DNA of 64,000 bases from Loktanella atrilutea. Lineage in GTDB: Bacteria; Pseudomonadota; Alphaproteobacteria; Rhodobacterales; Rhodobacteraceae. This document shows, one piece after another, positions 29,511 through 39,991 of the stretch. The notes under the pieces were generated by a model. It saw only the letters and a program-made list of their open reading frames with translations. It did no database searches and was not told the DNA's origin. Within the stretch, counting starts at the first letter, position 1; each line of letters opens with the position of its first letter. The DNA lies in the NCBI RefSeq assembly GCF_900128995.1, contig NZ_FQUE01000004.1, positions 62,001-126,000 on the forward strand, written 5' to 3'. Both the position numbers and the translations under genes were made by a program.

Positions 29511-30485
29511 TCAGGCGGAGGCGGTGTCTCGCACCTCCTCGGCGATCCTGCGGTGGCCGTCGCGCGACTGCACCTCGAGGAAGACCGAGTGCACGATGGA
29601 GAAGGCCTGCCGGATGTCGTGGTCGAGGTCGGTCACGATCGCCTCGATCCGCTGAGACAGGACGTCGTCGGCGAAATCGATGCTGAGGGTCAGCAGCACC
29701 TGATGCGGGCCAAGGTGCAGGCTGCGGATCTCGTTGATGTGCTGGATCTCGGGGATCTTCTGAACCATCTCGCGGATCCTGTCGGTCATCTCGGGGGCGG
29801 CTGCCTCGCCGATCAGCAGGCCCTTGACCTCGATCGCCAGCAGGATGGCCGTGATGCCCAGCACCACGCCGATCACGATGGAGGCGCTGGCATCGTAGAG
29901 CGGATCGTGCGTGAGCCACGACAGGGCAAGGCCGGCGGCGGCGATGACGAGGCCGAGGCAGGCGGCGGTGTCTTCCGCCAGCACGACGAAGATCGAGGGG
30001 TCCTTCATGTCGCGCAGGTCGCGGATCAGGCCGCGGTGGGCGCGCCCCTTCATGAATTCGCGGATCGCAACGGACAGCGAATAGCCCTCGAAACAGAGCG
30101 AGACGCCGAGGACCGTTAAGGGGATCCACGGCACGCCTTCCGCCTCGTGCCCGCCGTGAAGGATCGCGCGGACGCCTTCATAGATCGACAGGCCGGCGCC
30201 GAGTGCGAAGATCAGCACTGCGACGATGAAGGACCAGAAGAAGACCTCGCCGCCGTAACCGAAGGGATGGTCCCGGTCGGCGGGCTTGTTGCCCTTGGAC
30301 ATGCCCAGCAGCAGAAAGCCTTCGTTCGCCGTGTCCACGGTGGAATGGATTCCCTCGGCCAGCATGGCGGAGGACCCGGAAAAGGCGGCGGCGATGAATT
30401 TCGTCACCGCAATTCCAAGATTGGCGAAGAGGGCGGCATAGACGGTGGCCTTGCCGCCGTCCTGATGCGAGGCGTTTTCGGACAT
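29511..30485 (-). CDS. Cation diffusion facilitator family transporter
   Basis: Inner-membrane divalent metal/proton antiporter of 324 residues. Six predicted helices; HSTVDTANE in helix 2 and LAEDTAACLG in helix 5 hold the His/Asp metal-site residues, and the cytosolic C-terminal domain contains HINEIRSLHLGPHQVLLTL. The DHPFGYGGEVFFWSF loop is typical of the branch with eukaryotic ZnT9-like relatives. Probable substrate zinc, iron or manganese. The start at 30485 is the first codon that opens the conserved region; the longer frame has none. Confidence 0.9.
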   Translation of the reverse strand: MSENASHQDGGKATVYAALFANLGIAVTKFIAAAFSGSSAMLAEGIHSTVDTANEGFLLLGMSKGNKPADRDHPFGYGGEVFFWSFIVAVLIFALGAGLSIYEGVRAILHGGHEAEGVPWIPLTVLGVSLCFEGYSLSVAIREFMKGRAHRGLIRDLRDMKDPSIFVVLAEDTAACLGLVIAAAGLALSWLTHDPLYDASASIVIGVVLGITAILLAIEVKGLLIGEAAAPEMTDRIREMVQKIPEIQHINEIRSLHLGPHQVLLTLSIDFADDVLSQRIEAIVTDLDHDIRQAFSIVHSVFLEVQSRDGHRRIAEEVRDTASA

Positions 30486-30613
30486 GGGGCTCTCTAACCT
30501 GTTTGATACGGTATGACGCGGGGCAGGGATCGGAGGTTCCACCGCCGCGGAAATCGCGCGGGATCGCGCGGCGTGGTCTGGCGCGGGGCAGGGCGCGCTG
30601 ATACTGCGGGCGC

Positions 30614-31516
30614 ATGGCACAGATATCGGACAACATGCGCGGCGCGGCCCTGATGACAGGGGCGATGGTCACGTTCACAATCAACGACAGCTTCACGAAA
30701 TCGCTGGGGGATGTCCTGCCGCTGTGGCAGCTGATCTTTCTGCGCGGCATCGGCGTAACGGTTTGTCTGGCCATCATGGCGCGGCTGATGGGCCAGCTGC
30801 GGTTCGACATGCCCCGGCAGGACTGGGGCATCATGTGGCTGCGCGCCGCGGCAGAGATCGGCGGGGCCTATTTCTTCATCACCGCGCTGTTCAACATGCC
30901 GATCGCCAACGTCAGCGCCATCATGCAGGTGCTGCCCCTGTCGGTCAGCCTTGCGGGCGCGCTGTTCATGGCAGAGGCGCTGGGGTGGCGGCGGCTGGTC
31001 GCGATCCTCGTGGGCTTTGGCGGCGTCATGCTGATCGTCCGGCCCGGCGGAGCCGATTTCAACATCTATTCCCTGTATGCACTGGCCGCGGTGGCCTGCG
31101 TCACCCTGCGCGACCTGATCGTGCGCAAGCTGTCGCGGTCCGTGCCCTCGATGATGGTGTCGCTGGTGGCGGCCCTCGCGGTCACGATCTTCGCCGGACT
31201 CGCGTCGCTGACGGAAGAGTGGCAGGCGATGACCTTTGCGCAGGCGACGCATCTGGGGGGCGCTACCGTCTTCGTCATCTTCGGCTACATCTTCTCTGTC
31301 GCCGCGATGCGGGTGGGAGAGATCGGCTTCGTCGCGCCGTTCCGCTATGCCAGCCTGCTGACGGCGATCGTGCTGGGGTTGGTGTTCTTTGCCGAATTCC
31401 CCTCTGCCCTGACCTTGTCGGGGGCGGGAATCGTGGTCGCGACCGGCATCTTCACCCTGTTCCGGGAACGCAAGCTGGCCCTGCGCCGGCGCGTCGTTCC
31501 GGACCGCATCCGCTAG
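30614..31516 (+). CDS. DMT (EamA) family transporter
   Basis: Drug/metabolite transporter family membrane protein of 300 residues with about ten hydrophobic helices in two EamA repeats: [20 protein letters not shown] in the first and [20 protein letters not shown] in the second, shown by key blocks. Substrate unknown; relatives export amino acids or nucleotide derivatives. It lies divergent from the CDF transporter and upstream of the rpsL promoter. Confidence 0.88.
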   Translation: MAQISDNMRGAALMTGAMVTFTINDSFTKSLGDVLPLWQLIFLRGIGVTVCLAIMARLMGQLRFDMPRQDWGIMWLRAAAEIGGAYFFITALFNMPIANVSAIMQVLPLSVSLAGALFMAEALGWRRLVAILVGFGGVMLIVRPGGADFNIYSLYALAAVACVTLRDLIVRKLSRSVPSMMVSLVAALAVTIFAGLASLTEEWQAMTFAQATHLGGATVFVIFGYIFSVAAMRVGEIGFVAPFRYASLLTAIVLGLVFFAEFPSALTLSGAGIVVATGIFTLFRERKLALRRRVVPDRIR

Positions 31517-31549
31517 GTTTTCCTGCGCTTTCGCGGCCTGTCGCCGGTG

Positions 31550-31578
31550 TTGACACCCCCCGTCCGACGGCCTATACG
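31550..31578 (+). promoter_or_regulatory. Sigma-70 promoter of the str operon
   Basis: TTGACA at 31550-31555, a 17-base spacer and TATACG at 31573-31578. It predicts a leader of about 215 bases before rpsL, consistent with no open frame there. Confidence 0.75.
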
Positions 31579-31584
31579 GCCCCA

Positions 31585-31800
31585 CATCCGGGTCCGGGCG
31601 AAGTGTGTCCAAACCCGATATCAGAGTTGAAGTGGTCAAGAACCGGGCTGGCAAGGCCTTGTTCCTCTGGAACCCACCGCACCGAACCTCCGGTAAGGGT
31701 TCGACTGCGGATTTTTTGTGCTTTTCCGAATGGATTTGCACGCGTCGTCAATCCGCGGCCCCGGTGGTCGCCACACAAGAAAGATGGGGACAACAGCCCA
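31585..31800 (+). other. rpsL leader region
   Basis: No gene is seen in this leader. A hairpin pairs CGAACCT at 31683-31689 with GGGTTCG at 31697-31703, and a run of six T follows 8 bases later (31712-31717). The gap makes it a weak terminator candidate; it could be an attenuator. Confidence 0.35.
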
Positions 31801-32172
31801 ATGCCAACGATCCAGCAGCTGATCCGCAAACCGCGTCAGCCCAAAGTCACCCGGTCGAAGTCCATGCACCTTGAAGGCTGCCCGCAGAAGCGCGGCGTCT
31901 GCACGCGTGTCTACACGACGACGCCGAAGAAACCGAACTCCGCCATGCGGAAGGTCGCCAAGGTCCGTCTGACCAATGGCTTCGAGGTCATCTCGTACAT
32001 CCCCGGTGAAAGCCACAACCTGCAGGAACACTCTGTCGTCCTGATCCGTGGCGGCCGTGTGAAAGACCTTCCGGGTGTCCGTTACCACATCCTGCGCGGT
32101 GTGCTGGATACTCAGGGCGTCAAGGACCGTAAGCAGCGTCGCTCCAAGTACGGCGCGAAGCGGCCGAAGTAA
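31801..32172 (+). CDS. rpsL: 30S ribosomal protein S12
   Basis: Decoding-centre protein of 123 residues starting [15 protein letters not shown]. The streptomycin-region residues [15 protein letters not shown] and [20 protein letters not shown], in short blocks PKKPNSA and [12 protein letters not shown], are wild type, so no streptomycin resistance is predicted from rpsL. First gene of the str operon. Confidence 0.99.
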   Translation: MPTIQQLIRKPRQPKVTRSKSMHLEGCPQKRGVCTRVYTTTPKKPNSAMRKVAKVRLTNGFEVISYIPGESHNLQEHSVVLIRGGRVKDLPGVRYHILRGVLDTQGVKDRKQRRSKYGAKRPK

Positions 32173-32238
32173 GAAACTCGGCCGACCCGAGGCCCGATGC
32201 CCGGGATTTCGCCCGCAACTGGATAGAAGGAAAAAGAC

Positions 32239-32709
32239 ATGTCACGTCGTCACGCCGCTGAAAAACGCCAGGTCCTGCCGGACGCCAAGTTCGGTGATAC
32301 CGTTCTGACCAAATTCATGAACAACCTGATGGTCGACGGCAAGAAAGCCGTCGCCGAACGGATCGTCTACAACGCTTTCGAGCGTGTGGAAGGCAAGCTG
32401 AAGAAGTCGCCCGTGGAAGTGTTCCACGAGTGCCTCGAGAACATCAAACCCTCCGTCGAGGTACGTTCGCGCCGCGTCGGCGGTGCGACCTACCAGGTCC
32501 CCGTCGAAGTCCGCCCCGAGCGTCGCGAGGCGCTGGCCATCCGCTGGCTGATCGCCGCCGCGAAGAAGCGCAACGAGAACACGATGGAAGAGCGCCTTGC
32601 CGGCGAACTGCTGGATGCGGTGAACAACCGCGGCACTGCCGTGAAGAAGCGCGAAGACACACACAAGATGGCCGACGCGAACAAAGCGTTCAGCCATTAC
32701 CGCTGGTAA
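32239..32709 (+). CDS. rpsG: 30S ribosomal protein S7
   Basis: 16S rRNA head-domain nucleator of 156 residues starting [34 protein letters not shown] and the C-terminal [14 protein letters not shown] are typical. GAAGGAAAAAGAC precedes the ATG. In E. coli S7 represses the str operon. Confidence 0.99.
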   Translation: MSRRHAAEKRQVLPDAKFGDTVLTKFMNNLMVDGKKAVAERIVYNAFERVEGKLKKSPVEVFHECLENIKPSVEVRSRRVGGATYQVPVEVRPERREALAIRWLIAAAKKRNENTMEERLAGELLDAVNNRGTAVKKREDTHKMADANKAFSHYRW

Positions 32710-32727
32710 TTCAGGAGCACCACCACA

Positions 32728-34851
32728 ATGGCACGCGACTATCCTCTGCAGCGCTACCGGAACTTCGGGATCATGGCGCACATCGACGCGGGTAAAACCA
32801 CGACGACCGAACGCATCCTGTTCTACACCGGCAAGTCCCACAAGATCGGCGAAGTCCACGACGGCGCCGCCACCATGGACTGGATGGAGCAGGAGCAGGA
32901 GCGGGGTATCACGATCACCTCTGCTGCGACCACGACCTTCTGGCAGCGTCAGGAAGACCCGACCGCCGAAGGCACGTCGGACACGAAGTACCGCTTCAAC
33001 ATCATCGACACCCCCGGCCACGTGGACTTCACCATCGAGGTCGAGCGTTCGCTCGCCGTGCTCGACGGTGCGATCTGCCTGCTGGACGCCAACGCCGGTG
33101 TCGAGCCGCAGACCGAAACCGTCTGGCGTCAGGCGGACCGCTACAAGGTGCCGCGGATCGTCTTCGTCAACAAGATGGACAAGATCGGCGCCGATTTCTA
33201 CAAGTGCGTCAAGATGATCAAGGACCGCACCGGTGCGACCGGCGTTCCGATCAGCCTGCCGATCGGGGCCGAGGACAAGCTGGAAGGCATCATCGACCTG
33301 ATCAAGATGGAAGAGTGGGTCTGGGAAGGTGAAGACCTCGGCGCAAGCTGGGTCCGCAAGCCGATCCGTGCCGACCTGCAGGAACTGGCCGACGAGTGGC
33401 GCGCCACGCTGATCGAGACCGCCGTCGACATGGACGACGACGCGATGGAGCAGTACCTGGAGGGCAACGAGCCCGACGAGGCGACCCTGCGCAAGCTGAT
33501 CCGCAAGGGCACGCTGAGCCTGTCCTTCGTGCCGGTGGCCGCCGGGTCCGCGTTCAAGAACAAGGGCGTGCAGCCTTTGCTGAACGCCGTCATCGACTTC
33601 CTGCCCAGCCCGCTGGACGTGGTCGACTACATGGGCTTCAAGCCCGGTGACGAGACCGAGACGCGCAGCATCCCCCGCCGCGCGGACGACGACATGCCGT
33701 TCTCCGGCCTGGCGTTCAAGATCATGAACGACCCCTTCGTCGGCTCCTTGACGTTTACCCGGATCTATTCGGGCAAGCTGACCAAGGGCGACTCGATGCT
33801 GAACTCCACCAAGGGGAACAAGGAACGCGTCGGCCGGATGATGATGATGCACGCCATCAACCGCGAAGAGATCGAGGAAGCCTTTGCCGGCGACATCATC
33901 GCGCTGGGTGGTCTGAAGAACACCACGACCGGCGATACGCTCTGCTCTGAAAAGGACCCCGTCGTTCTGGAAACGATGACCTTCCCCGAGCCGGTGATCG
34001 AGATCGCCGTCGAACCCAAGACCAAGGCCGACCAGGAGAAGATGGGCGTCGCACTGGCCCGTCTGGCCGCCGAAGACCCGTCCTTCCGCGTGGAGACCGA
34101 TTTCGAATCCGGTCAGACCATCATGCGCGGCATGGGCGAACTTCACCTCGACATCCTGATCGACCGCATGCGTCGCGAGTTCAAGGTCGAGGCCAACATC
34201 GGTGCGCCGCAGGTGGCCTACCGCGAGACGATCGGTCACGAAGTCGAGCATACCTACACCCACAAGAAGCAGTCGGGTGGTTCGGGGCAGTTCGGCGAAG
34301 TGAAGCTGCTGATCATGCCGACAGAGCCGGGCGAAGGCTATTCGTTCGAATCCAAGGTCGTGGGTGGTTCGGTGCCGAAGGAATACATTCCGGGCGTCGA
34401 AAAGGGCATCAAGTCGGTCATGGACTCCGGTCCGCTGGCAGGTTTCCCGGTCATCGACTTCAAGGTGCAGCTGCTGGAAGGCAAGTACCACGACGTCGAC
34501 TCCTCGGTCCTCGCGTTCGAGATCGCGGCACGGATGTGCATGCGTGAAGGTCTGCGCAAGGCTGGCGCCAAGCTGCTTGAACCGATCATGAAGGTCGAAG
34601 TCGTCACGCCGGAAGAATACACCGGTGGCGTCATCGGCGACCTGACCTCCCGTCGCGGGATGGTGCAGGGGCAGGACAGCCGCGGCAACGCGAACGTCAT
34701 CAACTGCTTCGTGCCGCTGGCGAACATGTTCGGCTACATCAACAACCTGCGGTCCATGACCTCCGGTCGTGCGAACTTCACCATGCAGTTCGATCACTAC
34801 GAGCCCGTGCCGCAGAACATCTCGGACGAGATCCAGAAGAAATACGCATAA
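32728..34851 (+). CDS. fusA: Elongation factor G
   Basis: Translocation GTPase of 707 residues. G1 [27 protein letters not shown]3 [15 protein letters not shown] and G4 NKMDKIGAD are present; [16 protein letters not shown] is at the C terminus. Full length and unfused. It lies 18 bases after rpsG. Confidence 0.99.
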   Translation: MARDYPLQRYRNFGIMAHIDAGKTTTTERILFYTGKSHKIGEVHDGAATMDWMEQEQERGITITSAATTTFWQRQEDPTAEGTSDTKYRFNIIDTPGHVDFTIEVERSLAVLDGAICLLDANAGVEPQTETVWRQADRYKVPRIVFVNKMDKIGADFYKCVKMIKDRTGATGVPISLPIGAEDKLEGIIDLIKMEEWVWEGEDLGASWVRKPIRADLQELADEWRATLIETAVDMDDDAMEQYLEGNEPDEATLRKLIRKGTLSLSFVPVAAGSAFKNKGVQPLLNAVIDFLPSPLDVVDYMGFKPGDETETRSIPRRADDDMPFSGLAFKIMNDPFVGSLTFTRIYSGKLTKGDSMLNSTKGNKERVGRMMMMHAINREEIEEAFAGDIIALGGLKNTTTGDTLCSEKDPVVLETMTFPEPVIEIAVEPKTKADQEKMGVALARLAAEDPSFRVETDFESGQTIMRGMGELHLDILIDRMRREFKVEANIGAPQVAYRETIGHEVEHTYTHKKQSGGSGQFGEVKLLIMPTEPGEGYSFESKVVGGSVPKEYIPGVEKGIKSVMDSGPLAGFPVIDFKVQLLEGKYHDVDSSVLAFEIAARMCMREGLRKAGAKLLEPIMKVEVVTPEEYTGGVIGDLTSRRGMVQGQDSRGNANVINCFVPLANMFGYINNLRSMTSGRANFTMQFDHYEPVPQNISDEIQKKYA

Positions 34852-34856
34852 GCGGC

Positions 34857-34878
34857 GCGCGCGGGGCCTGTCCCCGCG
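34857..34878 (+). repeat. GC-rich hairpin between fusA and tuf2
   Basis: GCGCGGGG pairs with CCCCGCGC around CCTGT in the 63-base spacer, without a T-run. Probably a processing or stabilising stem; AAGGAGG before the tuf2 start lies 25 bases later. Confidence 0.5.
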
Positions 34879-34914
34879 CCCCGCATCCCCCATTCGCACA
34901 CCAAGGAGGCCACC

Positions 34915-36090
<1,176 letters not shown>

Positions 36091-36106
36091 GCCGGAAGTT
36101 TGGAGG

Positions 36107-36152
36107 GTGGGACATGGCAGTGGTTTGCCTGCAAACCATGAGAATGTCCCAC
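36107..36152 (+). repeat. Nested inverted repeat in the tuf2 3' region
   Basis: GTGGGACAT (36107-36115) pairs with ATGTCCCAC (36144-36152), and inside it TGGTTTGC pairs with GCAAACCA around CT (36121-36138). A 5x5 internal loop separates the two stems. No T-run. It lies between the tuf2 stop and its terminator and is absent after tuf1. Confidence 0.7.
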
Positions 36153-36175
36153 TCGGCCGATCAATGAGAACAAAG

Positions 36176-36206
36176 AAGGCCGCTTCCGAAAGGAGGCGGC
36201 CTTTTT
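36176..36206 (+). terminator. Intrinsic terminator of the str operon
   Basis: Same hairpin as after tuf1: AAGGCCGCTTCC with GGAGGCGGCCTT around GAAA, followed by a T-run. It lies 85 bases after the tuf2 stop. Confidence 0.93.
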
Positions 36207-36301
36207 GCTGCGAGACACGCCGCTTCGATCCTTGCTCAAGCCTTCGTCGGAAGGGCCGTCTGTGGTAACTTTGCCGGATCGACAGCAAGGGAATCGGGCT
36301 C

Positions 36302-36697
36302 ATGCGACACGTTCTTCTCGCCATCGCGATCACCGCCGCACCGCTCATCGCCTCTGCGCAGGAGGTGAAGGAGGTCAAGTTCGCCGCCGGCAACTACGGC
36401 ACCATGATCGAGGGCCAGGTCACCGGGCAGGCGTACATCGACTACAGGCTCGGGGCAGGGGCCGGACAGAAGATGTTCGCCGAGCTGACCCCGCGTGACG
36501 GCGGCGGCACGGTCTATTTCAACATCCTGCCGCCCGGCAGCGACGGGTTGGCGATCTACAATGCCTCCATTGACGGCAACAGCGCCCTGATCGACCTGCC
36601 GGAGGCGGGGACCTACACGATCCGCGTCTATCTGATGGGCAACGACGAGGATAGCGGCGCGACCGTGCCGTTCAATCTGGACCTGTCGATCCAGTAA
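36302..36697 (+). CDS. Secreted protein resembling g-type lysozyme inhibitor (PliG-like)
   Basis: A 131-residue exported protein with a signal peptide ([20 protein letters not shown], cleavage after about residue 19). The mature part has [21 protein letters not shown] and [19 protein letters not shown], which resemble periplasmic g-type lysozyme inhibitors and related small beta domains with the AGQ...FNVLPPGS pattern. If right, it protects peptidoglycan. It stands alone between the tuf2 terminator and the S10 promoter. Confidence 0.5.
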   Translation: MRHVLLAIAITAAPLIASAQEVKEVKFAAGNYGTMIEGQVTGQAYIDYRLGAGAGQKMFAELTPRDGGGTVYFNILPPGSDGLAIYNASIDGNSALIDLPEAGTYTIRVYLMGNDEDSGATVPFNLDLSIQ

Positions 36698-36732
36698 TCC
36701 CGCGGGCCGCGCCGCGGGGCGCAAAACAGGGG

Positions 36733-36761
36733 TTGATGCCGCCCCCGACTCACCCTATACG
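36733..36761 (+). promoter_or_regulatory. Sigma-70 promoter of the S10 operon
   Basis: TTGATG at 36733-36738, a 17-base spacer and TATACG at 36756-36761, the same -10 as the str promoter. The predicted start is near 36768. Confidence 0.72.
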
Positions 36762-36774
36762 GCCCCCACTTGCC

Positions 36775-36801
36775 AAGGGTGCGCCGTCGCGTGCCCTTTT
36801 T
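36775..36801 (+). terminator. Terminator-like hairpin in the S10 leader
   Basis: AAGGGTGCGC pairs with GCGTGCCCTT around CGTC, and T continues to 36801. It begins about 7 bases after the predicted transcription start and 86 bases before rpsJ. In E. coli the S10 leader is attenuated by L4; whether this stem is an attenuator here is inference. Confidence 0.55.
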
Positions 36802-36886
36802 AAGTTACACATAAGACGCGACGAGGGGGCCGGATGAGCCTGTCTCCTCCTCTCCGTTAGAGCCCTTATCAGAAGGGTGATGTCAC

Positions 36887-37198
36887 ATGGCAGCCAGCCA
36901 GAACATCCGCATTCGCCTCAAGGCGTTTGACTACCGCGTCCTCGACGCCTCCACCGCAGAGATCGTCTCGACCGCCAAGCGCACCGGCGCGTCGGTCCGT
37001 GGCCCGATCCCCCTGCCGAACAAGATCGAGAAATTCACCGTTCTGCGCGGTCCGCACATCGACAAGAAGTCGCGCGACCAGTTCGAGATCCGCACGCACA
37101 AGCGCCTGCTGGACATCGTCGACCCGACCCCGCAGACCGTGGACGCCCTGATGAAGCTCGACCTCGCCGCCGGCGTGGACGTGCAGATCAGCGTGTAA
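36887..37198 (+). CDS. rpsJ: 30S ribosomal protein S10
   Basis: S10/NusE, 103 residues, a 30S component and a partner of NusB in antitermination. [20 protein letters not shown] and [20 protein letters not shown] in key blocks ([30 protein letters not shown]) identify it. First gene of the S10 operon. Confidence 0.99.
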   Translation: MAASQNIRIRLKAFDYRVLDASTAEIVSTAKRTGASVRGPIPLPNKIEKFTVLRGPHIDKKSRDQFEIRTHKRLLDIVDPTPQTVDALMKLDLAAGVDVQISV

Positions 37199-37210
37199 GG
37201 GAGGATGACA

Positions 37211-38077
37211 ATGCTCCGCACAGGATTGATCGCGAAGAAACTGGGCATGACCCGTCTCTTCATGGAAGACGGCCGCCAGGTCCCCGTGACCGTGCTGGCG
37301 CTGGAAAACCTCCAGGTCGTCGCACAGCGCACGCCCGAGCGTGACGGCTATACCGCCGTCCAGCTGGGCGCCGGCACCGCCAAGGTGAAGCGCGTCAGCG
37401 CGCCGATGCGTGGCCACTTCGCCAAGGCGAACGTGGAACCCAAGCGCAAGGTCGCGGAATTCCGCGTCGCCCCCGAGAACATGATCAACGTCGGCGAAGA
37501 GATCACCGCGAACCACTATTTCGCGGGCCAGTTCGTCGACATCTCCGGCACGTCCATCGGCAAGGGCTTTGCCGGCGTCATGAAGCGCCACAACTTCGGT
37601 GGTCTGCGCGCGTCGCACGGTGTGTCCGTGTCGCACCGCTCGCACGGCTCCGTCGGCCAGTGTCAGGATCCGGGCCGCATCTTCAAAGGCAAGAAGATGG
37701 CCGGTCACATGGGCTCTGCCCGTGTCACCACCCAGAACCTGCAGGTCGTCAAGACCGATGCCGACCGTGGCCTGATCATGGTCAAGGGCGCGGTTCCGGG
37801 GTCCAAGGGCGCATGGGTCACCGTCAAGGATGCCGTCAAGAAGGCGACACCCGAAGGCGTGATGTACCCCGCCGGTCTGAAGTCGCTGGACGATGAAGCC
37901 AAGCGTCTGGCACAGGAAGCTGCCGACGCAGCCGCCGCTGAAGAAGCCGCAGCCGCCAAGGCCGCAGCCGAGGCAGAGCAGGCCGCAGAAGAAGCCGCCG
38001 CAGCGGAAATGGCAAACGACGCCAAGTCCGTGGATGAAACCAACGCTGAAGAAGGTGGTGACAAAAATGAAGGCTGA
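37211..38077 (+). CDS. rplC: 50S ribosomal protein L3 with a long C-terminal tail
   Basis: 23S rRNA-binding assembly protein of 288 residues, about 70 more than E. coli L3. The core runs from [17 protein letters not shown] to MYPAGLKSL; the tail from about residue 222 is almost only Ala and Glu with some Lys and Asp and probably forms a disordered or helical extension, as in several Rhodobacteraceae. The ATG at 37211 is chosen because GGGAGG ends 6 bases before it; an ATG two codons earlier directly abuts that site. The 3' end overlaps rplD. Confidence 0.97.
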   Translation: MLRTGLIAKKLGMTRLFMEDGRQVPVTVLALENLQVVAQRTPERDGYTAVQLGAGTAKVKRVSAPMRGHFAKANVEPKRKVAEFRVAPENMINVGEEITANHYFAGQFVDISGTSIGKGFAGVMKRHNFGGLRASHGVSVSHRSHGSVGQCQDPGRIFKGKKMAGHMGSARVTTQNLQVVKTDADRGLIMVKGAVPGSKGAWVTVKDAVKKATPEGVMYPAGLKSLDDEAKRLAQEAADAAAAEEAAAAKAAAEAEQAAEEAAAAEMANDAKSVDETNAEEGGDKNEG

Positions 38078-38687
38078 TGCAATCAAGATCGACGGCGCAT
38101 CCGCTGGTTCCGTGGAACTGGACGACGCCATCTTCGGGCTGGAGCCGCGCGCAGACATCCTGCACCGTGTGGTCCGCTGGCAGCGCAACAACGCGCAGGC
38201 CGGCACCCATGCGACGCTGGGCCGGTCCGACGTGTCCTACTCGACCAAGAAGATCTATCGCCAGAAGGGCACCGGCGGCGCACGCCACGGGTCCAAGGGC
38301 GCGCCGATCTTCCGTCACGGTGGTGTCTACAAGGGTCCGACCCCGCGCAGCCACGGCCACGAGCTGACCAAGAAGTTCCGCAAGCTGGGCCTGCGCCACG
38401 CGCTGTCCGCCAAGCAGGCGGCGGGCGAGCTGGTGGTCATCGACCAGCTGTCCGTGGACAACGCCAAGACCTCGGCGCTGGCCAAGCACGTGAACGACCG
38501 CGGCTGGAAGCGCGCGCTGATCATCGACGGGACCGAGGTCAACGCCGACTTCGCCCGCGCGGCGCGCAACCTGGCCAATCTGGACGTGCTGCCGTCGGTC
38601 GGCGCCAACGTCTATGACATCCTGAAAAGCGATACGCTGGTCATCACGAAGGCCGGTCTCGAAGCACTGGAGGCTCGACTGAAATGA
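38067..38687 (+). CDS. rplD: 50S ribosomal protein L4
   Basis: L4 of 206 residues, lining the exit tunnel; a regulator of the S10 operon in E. coli. The loop region [20 protein letters not shown], cut to [13 protein letters not shown], and the C-terminal [17 protein letters not shown] are typical. The start lies within the end of rplC (11-base overlap), so the two are coupled. Confidence 0.98.
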   Translation: MKADAIKIDGASAGSVELDDAIFGLEPRADILHRVVRWQRNNAQAGTHATLGRSDVSYSTKKIYRQKGTGGARHGSKGAPIFRHGGVYKGPTPRSHGHELTKKFRKLGLRHALSAKQAAGELVVIDQLSVDNAKTSALAKHVNDRGWKRALIIDGTEVNADFARAARNLANLDVLPSVGANVYDILKSDTLVITKAGLEALEARLK

Positions 38688-38980
38688 GCGCGAAGGCAGA
38701 ACACTACGACGTGATCCGCAAGCCGATCATCACGGAAAAGGCGACCATGATGTCCGAGGCCAATGGCGTCGTCTTCGAGGTCGCCATCGACGCCAACAAG
38801 CCGCAGATCAAGCAGGCCGTCGAGGCGCTGTTCGGTGTGAAGGTGAAGGCCGTCAACACGACGATCACCAAGGGCAAGGTGAAGCGCTTCCGCGGTTCGC
38901 TGGGCACCCGCAAGGACGTCAAGAAGGCCTACGTGACGCTCGAAGAGGGCAACACGATCGACGTGAGCACCGGTCTGTAA
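38684..38980 (+). CDS. rplW: 50S ribosomal protein L23
   Basis: Exit-tunnel protein that docks trigger factor and SRP, 98 residues. [34 protein letters not shown] in key part, and [20 protein letters not shown] identify it. It overlaps the rplD stop by 4 bases. Normally rplB would follow directly; here a terminator comes 26 bases after the stop. Confidence 0.98.
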   Translation: MSAKAEHYDVIRKPIITEKATMMSEANGVVFEVAIDANKPQIKQAVEALFGVKVKAVNTTITKGKVKRFRGSLGTRKDVKKAYVTLEEGNTIDVSTGL

Positions 38981-39006
38981 GACGGGTTCTACTGTTGGAA
39001 TGAAGG

Positions 39007-39036
39007 AAGGCCCCCTGCGCAAGCGGGGGGCCTTTT
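39007..39036 (+). terminator. Intrinsic terminator after rplW
   Basis: AAGGCCCCCTGC pairs with GCGGGGGGCCTT around GCAA (one T-G pair), followed by TTTT. It cuts the S10 operon between rplW and rplB. Confidence 0.92.
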
Positions 39037-39187
39037 GTTGTCATTAGAAAAGTAATTTCATTTAAGAATATTTAAAGGTTGCAGAATCTAATCTCATCTT
39101 CAAAAAAAAGTCCTGATTCAACGTAAGATATTGCACATCGGCCAGGTCTATGTTTCCGTTCTAGGGTAAAAAGTAGGAGAGCCTAAT

Positions 39188-39703
39188 ATGGCGCAGACGG
39201 GTGAAGCGACGAAATGGATTGAAAATCAGGAGTTTTTTAATCAGCTTTCAATGTCCGAAAAGCAAGAGGCGGGATCTTTCAGCTTCATATGGGGAGTTTT
39301 TGAGCTTCAAGTAATGACGATTCTTCAGAAGGCGCAGCCCTATCCTTCGATGAGTTTGAGCGTGGCGCGAGATTATGCGGTATCGCAGCATTTGCCGGAT
39401 TGCGACCTATCGGAGGAGAAAGCTTATTTTCGGGCTCATTTTTTTGAATCCGACGGTGCGGAGCGTAGCACTTGGCCGGGCGCGTCCTTTCGAGAGCATG
39501 ATCGGGCGGACGAAATAAAAGACGTTTTGTTAAATTCTAGCGTCGACCATTCAAAGGACGCAGAGATTTTGATCCGTGTCGTATATAGGTTCAGGAATAA
39601 CTTCTTTCATGGCTATAAATGGGCTTATAGACTGCAGGGGCAGGCTAAAAACTTCGCAAATTCAAGTTCTGTGCTAATTAAGCTTATGCCGCAGTTTAGT
39701 TGA
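39188..39703 (+). CDS. HEPN-like hypothetical protein in the S10 operon
   Basis: A 171-residue protein that I cannot assign to a named family. It looks mainly helical. The C-terminal region contains YRFRNNFFHGYKW, where Arg136-Asn-Asn-Phe-Phe-His141 is the RxxxxH signature of HEPN-domain RNases. The earlier part has SFSFIWGVFELQVMTIL and many aromatic residues. AGGAG lies 8 bases before the ATG. The gene and its flanks are clearly AT-richer than the neighbours and use codons such as TTT, AAA and ATA that are rare around it, which suggests recent transfer. No antitoxin or nucleotidyltransferase partner is beside it. Confidence 0.6.
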   Translation: MAQTGEATKWIENQEFFNQLSMSEKQEAGSFSFIWGVFELQVMTILQKAQPYPSMSLSVARDYAVSQHLPDCDLSEEKAYFRAHFFESDGAERSTWPGASFREHDRADEIKDVLLNSSVDHSKDAEILIRVVYRFRNNFFHGYKWAYRLQGQAKNFANSSSVLIKLMPQFS

Positions 39704-39841
39704 AGAATGGTGAAATGCATCGCCCTTATAAAGGGCTAAGTGTGGCGCTAAAAGGTACTATAATGTTTATCGATGGGGCGGACGTAAGCCTAAAAGTGGT
39801 GAATGGAGGGCCCTGACTTCGCAAGCGCAATTTTCGACCCC

Positions 39842-39870
39842 TTGCCACCCCACCCCCGCCCTGCTATCAG
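39842..39870 (+). promoter_or_regulatory. Probable sigma-70 promoter of rplB
   Basis: TTGCCA at 39842-39847, a 17-base spacer and TATCAG at 39865-39870. It would restart S10 transcription after the rplW terminator. A perfect TATAAT also occurs at 39759 but lacks a -35 partner. Confidence 0.55.
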
Positions 39871-39883
39871 CCGCCCACCAACC

Positions 39884-39916
39884 CGGCCCCGGATTCGTTC
39901 CGGGGCCGTTTGGTTT
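39884..39916 (+). terminator. Terminator-like hairpin before rplB
   Basis: CGGCCCCGG pairs with CCGGGGCCG around ATTCGTT (39884-39908), extended by CCAA/TTGG outside, followed by a broken T-rich tail. It may end transcripts of the HEPN-like gene, or form an early leader stem for the promoter just upstream. Confidence 0.65.
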
Positions 39917-39991
39917 ATTCCTTGGCACCTACGGGGGCCTTCACTTCAGGGGCTGCGCGCCAGCCCCGCCAAGCAAACGGAAGACAGAAAC

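Noticed and set aside
39759-39764. Perfect TATAAT as the rplB promoter.
   Set aside because: No -35 element at 16-18 bases; the region is AT-rich so chance occurrence is likely. TTGCCA-17-TATCAG further down fits better.
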